Positions 22,039-34,044 of a stretch of DNA of 64,000 nt are shown here, piece after piece (position 1 is the first letter of the stretch; the number at the start of each line of letters is the position of its first letter). The position numbers and the translations under genes were made by a program. Source of the stretch: Zelopaecilomyces penicillatus (taxonomy: Eukaryota; Ascomycota; Sordariomycetes; Hypocreales; Pseudodiploosporaceae); assembly GCA_005765155.1 (NCBI GenBank), contig VCCP01000002.1, positions 1,054,001-1,118,000 on the forward strand. The letters run 5' to 3'. The notes beneath the pieces were generated by a model. The model saw only the letters and a list, made by a program, of their open reading frames with translations, was not told the origin of the DNA and ran no database searches.

Positions 22039-25000
22039 TCATATCCTCTGGGCGCCCTTGCCTTTGCCAACTCCCTCGCTATCCAACAACGGGAATTCCT
22101 CTTCCTGGATACCTGAACCTGCCATGGTTTGTGCGGGCGAGGTATGGCCCTCTATATCCAGGAGACTGAGACTCAGGGCAAGTGCCAAGTCCTCATCTTC
22201 GGTGGTCTCAACTCTTGACGGCCCGCCTACGGGTGTGTGGCTGTTCGATGGGGAGCTTAGTTCTGGGCGTTTCGCCTTCTTGTCATTTTTTGATTGAAAT
22301 CTGACTGGAAAGTCAAACTCGCCAGAATTGTTTTCGTGAGGAGACTGCCCTAAGTCACTGGCCGCTTCTAGCAGTGATAACCGAAGGGCTTGCTGGATTT
22401 GCTGTTCGTATTCCCCTTCATTATCCAGTACACCATCTGTCTCTAAAACGACTGGCCCGGTGATACTAGGTTCAGGAGTCGAGGTATCTGCCGTATTTTC
22501 GCTAAAGGATGAGGCAGTGTCAAGACTGGCTTCAGCAGCAGAGTCACTAGCTCGTCTCTGTTCCTCCACTGAAAAGGACTCCTCTGAAAGCATCTGAACA
22601 TAGCACAATGCCTCCTCTTCTGTTAGATCCCCCAAGGCACCAACCCCAAATCTATTGTGAAGGATGGTCTTTTCGCGCTTTCGCTGTTCGTTTTCTCGGC
22701 GGAGCTCTGCCTCTTCTGCTGCAATGTAATCCACCACGGCATCTCCATTTCGTCGACTGCCAGTACCACCGTGGGCAGTACTAGAATGCCGCAAACGCCT
22801 CTTCCGTCCAGTCAAATGGGTTGTGGAACCGTAAGACCAATATCGCATAGATGCCCCAAAGGAAACAACCCCGCGAAGAATGACAGGATCAGGGTCTAAA
22901 TAGATAGCCCCAACTGAGGAATAGTGACGCTCACGAAGCATAGGGTTCATAGTCGTCATGAAGCGAGGCGCTCGGCCATTAGACCTAGCGTTAATAGTTC
23001 TGATGGGTTCCATTGTCGATGCTAGAGGGTCCCAGGCTTGAACAAGGCCATCACTTCCTCCATGTACAAGATACAAGGCAGTCGCAGCGACACACGAGAT
23101 TTCAGGTGAATCTGTTTGAATGATGCGTACCGGTTGAAGCTCGAGAGATTGGCCCTCGTCACGAGCATTCCAGACGAGTACAGCACCGTCCTTGGTTCCG
23201 ACAACCAAAAGGCGCGCCCGTCGTCCAGGAATCTCCCTAGACACTATGTCAACCTGAGAACTTGAGCCACCGGGTGTCTCGTTCATGGAGTGCAATGGGT
23301 CCTCCGCAAGTGTTAAGAGAGAGGTAGTAGAGCTATCTAGAGCACTGGCAGATAAAACGGAACAACTGTGGCCTTTTAGTGCCAGTATTTGACGCCGCCA
23401 GTTGTGCATATTCACCAAGGGAACAAGTGGCGTTTGTGGTGTAGGAGGTGGGGATCGTGGCAACAGCACATCTGGTGTCTGAGCATCAGGTTCCATTAAG
23501 TCCCCGGTTGCACCAAAGAGAGACGGTACAGTAGTCACTGTTGCCGTAACGACATCTTCTTTGATCGTCGACTCAACGGATCTCAAGTATCGATGAATGC
23601 GAGCGGGGCTGTTCTCGGCGACACCGCAATCAAGAACAAAAATGCCCTCTCCAGCACCATTGCCATCATCATGAGCAAAGTCGACTTCTAGCCTGCGCCG
23701 CATATCCCAGCCATCGCATACTTTGCGGATGTGGGAAGGCCTATAACGCAAGAACTTCTCAATCTCACGGGCCTCTGCAACAAGCTGGTCTTTGCTGAGT
23801 TTCATTGAATTCGAAGGCGATCGAGGCGAGATCAATCCACGATCGGCATTCTTATCCAAATCATCCCCCTTGAAGACCCGGCGAGTTTCTTCCAGGAGGT
23901 GCCAGTATGCGGTTCTACCAGCATACCAAGCATTTTTAGTAGCATCGTCAGTGCTCGCTCGAACTGGCAAACTGGTAGGTGCTTCTGTCAAGTAGTAAAC
24001 CTCTCCAAGAGCATTTAAAGCAACTGCCCACACTCTCCCGTTTAGTTTTCGCTTTGGGCTGTAGTTATCGTCCACCTTGAGGGCTATAATAGGAACACCA
24101 GGACTAAGGATCCATCTTGCTGTGACATCGCCATTGGTGTGCCCCGTGCCACCAGAACCCCAACCAAGTGAGTAGGCAGTGACAACACCTAGAGAGGAGC
24201 CGGTAAACATGCCACACATCGAGGACGTGGTGGTGGTTACAGCTGTCGACTTGGCTATCCATACGCTGCAGATAGCATCAGACATCTCCGGAATTTTTGG
24301 AATATCGGGATACGTGTCCACCACACCCGTGCCATCACCAAGATAACGTCCAAGCATCTCATTCACATCGCGAAAGTAAGCCCGGCCGCCCGGAAATCCC
24401 TCACCAGCTATCATGCCAAAAGACTGACTCACGTCCATGACGTTAGGAGCTGCCGCATGGCCTTCGCCCAAACCATAGGGCACGGTATTGGGCGAGACCT
24501 CATCAAGTTGTAGAATGCCAAAGGGATCCTGAGTACCCCATTTCTCGATTTTCCCGGTTGTTGGGTCGCTCTGGGTGGCAACACCAAGATCACCAGCTCC
24601 TTGGATGGCCCGAGGGGGTTTCTTTCCACTGGCAAAAATGGCATGAATGTTCGTTACTAGCCAGGGAAGCTTCGAATTATACGTCAACACAGCACTGGTT
24701 TTTTTCCCATTGCGGTCAAGGCGGCCAGGCAGACCAATTCCACCCGGCGTGGTCCCTGGTTTTCCTCGTGCAAGACCTCGGAGATATCGTGTCCTGAATA
24801 GGTATTCGCTCCTCCACGTAGCAAGGGTTGTCAGTCGAGAGAAGTATCGTGTCTCAGACCGTAAAACATCGGCCTCGGGATCGCCCTCTCCAACCTTTGC
24901 TTCAAAAGCAGCGTGGCCGGGAAATGATCGCAAAAAAGCTATCCTCCATGCATGATGAGTGGTAACCAGTGCTCTAAAGCGCCGGGACACCAATGAGATT

Positions 25001-25504
25001 GAGGAATGCGAGTCGGGATGCAGATGCGAGATTATATGGGTCAGTATTTCTAACCAGTGGTATTGGTTAGACACTCATGGTTCGGCACATCTAAGAATGG
25101 GGGACAAGCTAACCATTGGGGAAGTCAAATATGTGCATTCCGTCGGGACAGGGCTGAAAGCGCTTGATTACTTTGAATCCCGGGCCTTGCCTTGGTGTGG
25201 GTGGGGTTAGAGCATTTTCATATTCCGAGATTCTTTGTCCAGGAGCCAAAGGCTGGGCATGGTTGCCATCTCTACGACTCAATCTGCGCAACTTCTTGTC
25301 GAGCCGATCAGCATCGACCGGCTCCGTGGAATCACGTCGGGTGTTGAGGGCAGAAGTCTGAGAGCTGCTACTGGAGCCACCTGAGCGGACTCGGGACAGA
25401 TCGTGCGGGCCATGAGAATGGGAGCCATATTGGGAGGATAAGGAGGAGAGGGGTTGGCTCCTGGGCAGATCTTGTACTGGAATCGCTGTAGGCTCTGATG
25501 TCAT
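22039..25504 (-). CDS. F-box protein with WD-like repeats and ubiquitin-interacting motifs (Ufo1-like)
   Basis: Predicted 1133-residue protein from two exons (25504-25114, 25049-22039). The first 127 residues are Ser-rich and disordered. An F-box follows at residues about 128-175 (FPNEILTHIISHLHPDSHS, LVSRRFRALVTT); it spans the 64-nt intron, which shows that the two parts are one gene. The middle holds WD-like units, including LVVGTKDGAVLVWNA and LVHGGSDGLVQAWDP. Near the C-terminus are two good ubiquitin-interacting motifs: YEQQIQQALRLSLLEA (near residue 1015) and EDEDLALALSLSLLD (near residue 1085), both matching the pattern hydrophobic-xx-A-x-x-x-S. F-box plus WD repeats plus UIMs is the arrangement of yeast Ufo1, the substrate receptor of an SCF ubiquitin ligase. 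That function is inferred from domain order; orthology is not shown. Confidence 0.88.
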
Positions 25505-27974
25505 ATAGGTAGAACGCGGAGTATGAGGGATGCTTCGGTTGACCGTGCACGGAATGTTTGCACAGTCTAGGGCGCTGCAAGATTCGGAGGTCGTGGGAGT
25601 AAGAATTTTGGGGTTCGTGATGGCAGATAATTACTGTGAGTCAGAGAGTTTAGATGAGCGTGAAGAGTCAAAGTTGGAGACGACGCCAATTTCGGCGAAA
25701 CACCGCGTCCAGCTCGTGACAGTCGTCGAGGCTAAATCATCCCAGTTTGCCGATGATACGCCGAAGCGATTATATGGTACATTGTCTCAGCACAAAAGAT
25801 GACAGTCTTGACGGACAACCCATATTAATTCTTCATTTGCGTCCATTTCCTTCAATTAACTACGCTACTACACACCTTATCATAATGTCCGAGATATTAG
25901 TCGAATTGATTTTCCGTATCTAGAGTATGCGAACTGTTACTTTATAGCAAGTATCTGAGAAGTCGGAATTTGTTCCACTGGAGTGTTTTATTATGCGTGC
26001 GCTGTGTTGAAACAGCCACCTTAAAATACCATACAATACACTTGAACATATTGTGGGCTTACAGAGGCTAATTCTGTTATGCGTCATTGGATTTATATAG
26101 ACAATTTGCGTTGTAGAAAACTGTATTTTTGTATATATGTAGCACAACGGCAATTGGCATTCATCTATAATAAGCATAACTTTGTCGAACATGGCAAATA
26201 GCTCATATCCGTTGACAGCAGGAGAGCTCAGGAAGCAGACATGATCTAATTGTTCAGTGTATATAATTTTTACCAATAAATATAATACACAAGATATCTT
26301 AAAATGTTGAGCTTTGAGCTTGTGTTTATATCACACTAGAATAGGGACATCCGTGGATGATGTTGATGGCTTCCATAAACCAATCCATGATGATAATACT
26401 TAGGCTCTGCAAATCGGGAAAAGAACTTGTGGGCCATACTTCTGCGTGTTGGGTCGCACTGGCATCAGCCACCGATTGTAGTCAAAAACGTATGGTTATA
26501 GGCTCACTCACCAACATGATGACAAGAAAATGCCGTGGTCAGAAATTGGTAGACAGTTATTCCTCAGTGCTCGCCGAGTACCTACACCCGAGAACGAAGT
26601 GCTCCACAGGGCTTATGGGTCTTCGCAGGGTCACAAATAGCCATTCCATCAAGCAAGCACCACGTAGCATTGTATACTTGTGCTACGTCTGCGATAAAAC
26701 GTATGATAATTGGCCCAGAATGGGAGGGGGTTGGGTTATCAGGCCATTATGGTGTGTAACCTGGGCCAATTATTACAGGTAGATAGAGAGACGCAGGAGA
26801 CTTGCATATTTTTGCAGGAAGACATCATATCATTTACCTACTCCATATTACGAAGTGCATACTACAGAACATATCATGCACGCCAACAGTACGAAGTAAT
26901 ACATGTACAGGCATTGCAAACCCAGGTGGATAACAACCCTTGGGTGATAAAATGCCAAGCTCTTGTTTCCGAAAAAGCTGTCTGCTCTTACCCTGTCTGG
27001 CCAGGGATGGGCCAGCCACCCTGGACACGGGAGAGATGCAACCCGAACCAGCATGGCCGACAGCGTCGTCGAACAAGAAGATGTCATGACATGCCATAGT
27101 TGTCAGTCTGTGGCAGTTCCGTCTGTGCCGCGCCATTGGGAAGACTTTGTCCAAGGGGATGAGCACACTCTTGCAGGACCCCACGGCACTACGGCCGGGG
27201 AAGCAGGAAGTTGCATGACAACAATCATCCTGGCCCCCAAGAAATGTTACCCATTACCAGGTGTGGTGACGAAGGGCGATGGTTTTGGGGCAGCTCATCT
27301 ATCCCCTCTTCAACGGCCCTCCCAGACCCCGTTACCTAAGATGAGACCATGTAAACGATAAGCAAGCACAGACAGCCGTTGAGCCGTTGATTTCGCTCTC
27401 GGCGAGATGAAGGACACCAATTTTAGTCCAAATGTATGGTCTATAGGATATGTCATATGGATAACGGCTGCACTAGGGCTGGGCCGCGAGCGTCCGCGCC
27501 GACTCCACTGTGGGGTTTGCGAAAAGGCGTTGTGGACTTCCTATATACTCTCCGATCTCAATTACCGGGACATTGGCACCACATACCTAAGGAAGGAGCA
27601 CTACATTAGCAGGCAGTCATTGTAGATAGACTACCTAAGTGATGAAGGATGTAATACATGTACTAGTATAGTAGACTGTCGTCTGGATGTACAGTCTCAT
27701 TTTCAACATGTAAACATGTACACCACATGCGTCTGATGAAGAGGACGCGTGCGTTGCGGGGTGAATGTGTGATGCTTTGGATCGGCACATTAATCTCCCC
27801 CAAAGATAAATGTAATTAATGTGGCGACTAGCCAGCAGATGTCCGTGCGAAAAAAAAAATCTACCATATACGCAACTCGGTCTGGCTGTCTTGTCGCTGT
27901 GATATAGTATTCGTAACTATTTCTTGAAGACCATGTGCCAGTCAACAGATCTGCCGTAATGTAGTGTAGGTACT

Positions 27975-27995
27975 GTCAAGTGTCAAGTGTCAAGT
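27975..27995. repeat. Three tandem copies of GTCAAGT
   Basis: Perfect 7-nt unit repeated three times in the gene-poor region. Confidence 0.85.
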
Positions 27996-29136
27996 GTTGA
28001 TATCGAAACTGTTATTCCGGGCCGGGTAATTAGCCTCCATGTGTTCTGCAATTAGCCCGTGCGTGCCTGCTGCCGAGGGAAATATACGATTATGACCACC
28101 GGGTGTAATGCTGGCCATGAAATCATGATAGGCGGTATATCGATTGGTAGGGGTCAGCTGCTCCTCTGATTGATATATGGATTTCAACATTAGGCGTGCG
28201 TGGATGTGATGCAAATAAATCCAAATACAGGACACGACATGTATCTGCCACACATTGAGGATTTGCATACATGTGTCAAATTTGTCTACAGTTGGTTTCC
28301 TTCGCTTGTTTGCAGCGGCAGTTATTCGGCAGCCACCAAACAAGCCACCAGTCGGATTGATAGATAGTTACTGGTTGGTAAGCAGATGTGAAGATAATTA
28401 CCAGATTGACTACCAAGTAGGTGAGTATTGCCGATGTGGATAATGTAAGTTCTGTAGGTATGATGGGCATGCCGGCTTTGGTACAGAGATTGCAGCCTGT
28501 TCATATTGGTACTGGGCCATACTGACTTGAGGGGTAAGTTAGATGTTAATAAAAGTATCAACTTATATCAAAATGGATTCGTATCAGGTAAAAAGGCATA
28601 CCAGCTGTGCAGCCACACGACACGAGTCAAGATGCTACCTAAATCTGTCGAGCCCAGAGTCAGACCTTTTCTCCACCCGTTAGCCGCGGCCAAATCAAAA
28701 GGCGATGGACACTTGGAAACCGGCTTCCGGGACTCGCATGCACGCTCAGTCTCTCTCATTGCGAGTGATAATTACCGATTAAGGACAGGATACCTACTAT
28801 ATACGACTCTAAGTGGTAATAGACAACTGGTATTGTCATGTAGGTAGGTAGGTATCTATCTGTGGTATTACAATTACGAGTACGGAGGACACGACAAGCC
28901 TTATCTGTACAAAGAAGGAAGTGCATCCGCAATAAAGGAAGACCCAGGGTAGGTGGTTCCCACCAAGACCCCTTTCTTGCCTCTGGAGAGAACCACATCG
29001 CCTGATACCATCACATGGTGCACAGACTTTCAACCAGCAACTTGCCATCTAGAGAAGCGGTGTACGAGCTGGATATGACCTACTATGCGTACCAGGTACC
29101 TACTAATTAAATGGCTAAGGCAGGTACGTAGCAGGA

Positions 29137-29215
29137 ACTACTAGTACCTACCGTACCTACTATAAGTAACTACCTACTGAGGTACTGATGTACTATAGGT
29201 AGGTACCTTAGTAGT
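29137..29215. repeat. Imperfect inverted repeat built from TACCTAC words
   Basis: The left arm 29137-29152 (ACTACTAGTACCTACC) pairs with the right arm 29198-29215 (GGTAGGTACCTTAGTAGT) with a two-base bulge. The 45-nt interior contains further TACCTAC and GTACT words. It could form a hairpin but is not a recognised element. Confidence 0.6.
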
Positions 29216-29337
29216 AGGTAGGGAGACATGATAACTTACGCACTAAGGTACGTTGATAAAGCAATGGGTGTACCTACTTGGCGCGCTATGATAACACCGA
29301 GAAATGCTGCATAGCTTCCATTCAATTTCGGGTGAGA

Positions 29338-29370
29338 GCATGTGCGAAGCATGTACGAAGCATGTACGAA
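29338..29370. repeat. Three tandem copies of an 11-nt unit
   Basis: Unit GCATGTACGAA; the first copy has one change (GCATGTGCGAA). Confidence 0.85.
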
Positions 29371-32305
29371 GCAATATCTGATTGCTAATGTGCTAAACCC
29401 CGAGCGTTCTATGGCGTTGATGTGAAAAGAGACGACAAGCCGACCGTTTGTGTCTCATCCGCATCGTTAATTGGCGTCCTAATCACCCCTACCCCATCTC
29501 GGCAGCTGAATCGTCGAACCGAGCCCCAGTGTGGACGCCTGTGGCTGCCGTTCTGCCCTTGAGACGCTGATGAAGCACTGTGCTGATGTGCTACGCAATC
29601 GCAACCAACTGGTCGGGACCATCTGGATCCTACTCAGCACTACGGCAACTAACTTCGTCCACCTTACCGCTTATGTCTATCACGTAGCGTTAGACGCCGA
29701 CCAAGGGACGGTTGGGGGCCATGTTACTTGCTTTTCGGGGACAAGAGGCCACTTTCATTGCCACTGCCACGTTCCAACCCGGTAACCGGGGACCTCGTCG
29801 ATGCTGAACAGCAGTCTCAAGCTCGGCCATCAGATCATGTTCCAGTAGTTGGAGAGTCAGGACACAGGAGGAGAGGCCGAGACGACCCTAATAAAACGCC
29901 GCTATCCACGTGTTTGGCAACTTGCCAAGCGCCGTGGTTTTGATTTTGGCTCGGGGAAGAGTTGACCAGGCTGGATTGGCCCTGGGACTCTAATTACGGC
30001 ACCCAAGCCATCCCACCTGTATCTAACCGTAGGTATTTGTCACGGTTATAGCGTCTTTTCTAGGGACTGACTATGACTCCTTGAACTGCCGTTTCCCTCG
30101 GGGAGCCACCACGCCGGGAGGCGTGTTGGTTGAGAGGGATTCGGGATTAGTAGTGGCGGTCAAACTACCTAGTACTGTATCCGTGGGTGTCACCCGAGGA
30201 TTCGGTGTCGGGAACTGCAGCTAAGAAAATGGTTCCATGGAACAAGATAATATTGGAAACCATCGGCAAAGACAGGAAGTCAGATGCCAGATTCGGCAGT
30301 CATAAGTCAACGATATTTCGAAATCGATCGTATAGCCAGAATGCAACCCTAAGTCTATGTCGCTCTCTACGTCGCAACCATAGTGTCGAGTCCGGCACAT
30401 TCCAATGACAATACTTGGAGAACAAAGGCTTCTAGACGCTGAGGCTGAGCCTGCCACCAGAGTTCGGCTTGTGGGGTTTTGGTTCAGATTTCCGGGTGCA
30501 ATGATAGGGGTGTGTCTCCAGTGTGTCCTCCAGTGCTGGGTGGCACTCTGAGGTGGGGGGTCTGGGGGGCGCCTGGTTGGAAGGCGTCGCCCAGCTGGCT
30601 GGACCTGACACTCTCGTGTTCAAGAGTCTAGATGCATCTCAACCCGCCGCTCTGGTTAGGTTTGCGGGCTGGAAAGGGATGAGTGGGTTGCCTCAGTTGT
30701 GAGTGGCATCAAACGATCCAGTGCTGCCAACACCATTTTGAATCTTGCTAACTGGCTTCCATTGGTGAATGGCGGGAGCTTTGGAATGTTCGACAACAGC
30801 CAGCCGGATCATTGCATCTGGTTATCGTTACGAACTAACCTGGCACGTACTGTATAGTGAGACGGAACACTTCCAAATTAACCATCAATTGCGGATTGCA
30901 CTGGGGTAAATTAAACTGACTGAAGTTATCTCTCGCTTGCTTCCTCCAGTTTCTGGGCGCTAACCGGCTGGTAAATTAATGGAGTTCACCTTTTTGGCGC
31001 TGCCGCACCATATCTCTTTCTCTTCTTCCTAGGATTGCTTCCTTCTTCTCCCGCGGTTAGGCTCCTGTTTCATGATGGGCGCCTCCGCATATGCGGTCAA
31101 TAGGATTTATTACTTGGGTGCTACCCGTGGCAAAACGAAAGTGGTCCGGAATAAGACCGGCTGGCTGATGACGAGTAATCAATGCACAGGGGTTTGCCTT
31201 ATGGGCGTCAACTGTTCGTGATTGCTTGCTGGCAGCTTGGGAGCTAGGGTTGGCTAACCACTTCAGCAACCAAGGCGGGAACAAAGTCAAGCATGTTTCT
31301 AGGTCGATGTCCCTATCTCTTGAAACATGTGTGGCGATTAATTATGACAGCCTTGACAGGTACCGGTAGAGCTGTCTGTCTATGGACTGCCGAGGTGGCA
31401 GGCCCGGTTGGGCGGTTCTAACGGTCGTCCAACAAACTTGACGACAACCCGCGGAGGCGTGTGGACAATGCTGTGCCTCTCCCTTGTCTTACCGCCTCGC
31501 CTGGCTCTTATGGCGCCTGCAGGACAGAGACATGTGCGCGCGCAGGCGAAAATGAACAGCGATAATACTCTGTGTTCAATTATTTCAACAGCACCTACCT
31601 TGCCGTGGTCCGAGTGTAGTACGTACGGGCCAACATTATAATTACGACTCACTATCAAATTCAAGTGTAGGACTTCGTACTTGACAGAAATATTCATGCA
31701 AGACGCAGCAGCATCAGGAGCCAGCACACCGGAACACTGCGTCACTGGACCCAGTCGTCGTCGATATTGATTCCCGCACAAGGGTTCACGCACAGGAATA
31801 ACTGAGGAGCTGAGATGCAGCTGCGCCGACCTTGCTGGCCCGCAGCGGGTAAAGCTGCAGTACAATAATCGCAAATTTGATACATGAATGTGAAGCCTAG
31901 GTATGGTTCAATGCGTGCAACTGGGGTAAGTGCAGTTGGTGTCTGTTTCGATCTTTCCAGGTCTACCTATACATACTTAGGTAGGTAGGCAATAACGCAG
32001 TTACCTGTATGTACATCCGATCTGCTGTGTATCAAACGTTGTGTGGCATCGCCAGAATTCCAAATTCCAAATTCCTACCGCGCATGATATCAGAAAGCGG
32101 GATAATACAAGGGATGAATGTGCTGTCTGGGACAAAACTGACGGTTTTATTGGCTCCGTCGTACGTCCCTTGTCGCTCCGCCCAGTAATTAGTGCTAGTG
32201 TGCCTTAATTGACCACCTCACAGACCCTCTTACTCGCTAAACAAAAAGTGCTGAATCAGAATTACAGTGACTCCCGAAACCTACTCTACGGGAGGAAGGG
32301 GAGGT

Positions 32306-32315
32306 GGGGGGGGGG
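32306..32315. repeat. G homopolymer run
   Basis: Ten consecutive G in a purine-rich stretch of the gene-poor region. Confidence 0.8.
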
Positions 32316-34028
32316 ATCTGTGGCGGTCGCAAGGCCCGGGGTCCCGCCAAATCTCCTTGGGTTTAGTGTGTTGCTCAGTGTAGTTAGCGTCTGTCTAGAC
32401 GTTGTCTAGGCGTTACTGTTAGTGAGGTGGGATCGGCAACAATGCCTGCAAAGAGATCCAGCCGGCCGAGAGCAAGCAATGCTGATGGAAAAGAAAAAAA
32501 AGAAAGAAAAGAAACAACGAAGATGATTAGTAGTTGCAAGTGTACGGAGTAGGTACGTAGCTATTGTAGAGTAATCAAAAAAAAAAGAGGATTAATCGGT
32601 AATCTGTGCTTCACCGACCCGCTGACTACACTACATGGTAATTCACCACCACTTGGCGGAAGGGAACTGCGCCAGCGCTTAATCCGGGGGCGTGCAATGA
32701 CAAAGGAAATAGATAGCAGAAACGAGAAGAGAAAAAAAAAAGCATTAGGGGTGTGAAGATACTATTGATGTTGAACGAGAAGGTGCGTCACGACACGTGA
32801 TGCAATGTGTGCTTTGGCTGGAAACGATGGCGTTCTTTTATTTTCATTTTCTAGTATGGCAAATGAGCTTTACCTTGCAGTTTACCCAATTGCTGGGAAT
32901 CACTAATAATAAGTCTGCATGCCGACCATGAACCACGAAACACGAACAAAAGGGTACTACTGCAATGGGTGCATTTGACCCGTCCGGTTGGAAAAGGACC
33001 AGTTTTGGGGAGTTGACACATCAGAAAAAGATTTTGGCTTGTCCCAGTGGCGCCACCACTGGCCTGAAGCTTGTTCCCAACTGTGGGGGAGCTGAGCGCG
33101 CTCGCACTGTGCCACGCCTCTTCCCAAAGTCTTGGCGTGCTTACGATTGTCAGTCAATTGTCATGTTCCCTTGTGGCCTGTTTCCTCTTCCCCAAACAAA
33201 AATTCCTTAATATGGACCACCACACTCTCTCGAATATTAAAAGCAGGCGCCATCTGAGGGGGAGTCAAGCGGAGAATGTGCATAAACTGGCGTTACCCGT
33301 AAATTAAAACGTCTTGTTTCTCTTCATATGGCGAAATAGACCCTGGTTCGGTCCTTCTTTTGGGGGAGCTGGGTCATGAGGCTGTTGTTGTCTTTTATGT
33401 CTGTCGCATCTGGAAAAAGGGCACGGATCCAGCAGAAAACTTGGTGGTGGCCGACTCAGGAACAGGTTTTATTGAAGGGAGATGCGTCCCAGGCCGGCCG
33501 TGGCAATGTAACCTCGGGAGAAGGAAAAGGACCGCTGGAAGTGCTCCGTATAAACAGTACGGCAGAAGCATGAATTCCTTGACCCATACATATCCTTGGC
33601 TTCTGGATGCTTAGAGACCCCACAGCCAAGACTGATTGACTGTTCCTCAGGTACGGGCACATGTACCCCCGTGCTAGTGAAGTGTTGTACATACAGAGGA
33701 ACATATCTAGTGGAGAGTACAGGGCGACAGGTGCTGTTAACAAAGTATTGGAAGCTGTTGATGGAACGACTGTCAGCATGTCGGTAAGATCGACGGGTCG
33801 CTGGGAGGTGGTAACCGATCAGAAACACAACACGTAGTACGATAGGTAGGTATCCAACCGATATGCGAGCGATTACCGGTTTTTATGCTTTCCCACTCTC
33901 CAATCAATGATTATATCTTTGCCGCTCTACACGAGAGAACCACCATATTGGGACACGAAACAGCTCATGTGCTGTAGGTGTAGGTGGAATAGAGGCGGGA
34001 GGTACACGTACATACAATAGCTGGTAGT

Positions 34029-34044
34029 TGCATGCATGCATGCA
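34029..34044. repeat. TGCA tetranucleotide run
   Basis: Four perfect copies of the self-complementary unit TGCA. Confidence 0.85.

Noticed and set aside
31380..31874. A 164-codon minus-strand open frame
   Set aside because: No recognisable motif, many Cys/Arg/Pro typical of non-coding frames, and no splice-supported extension.
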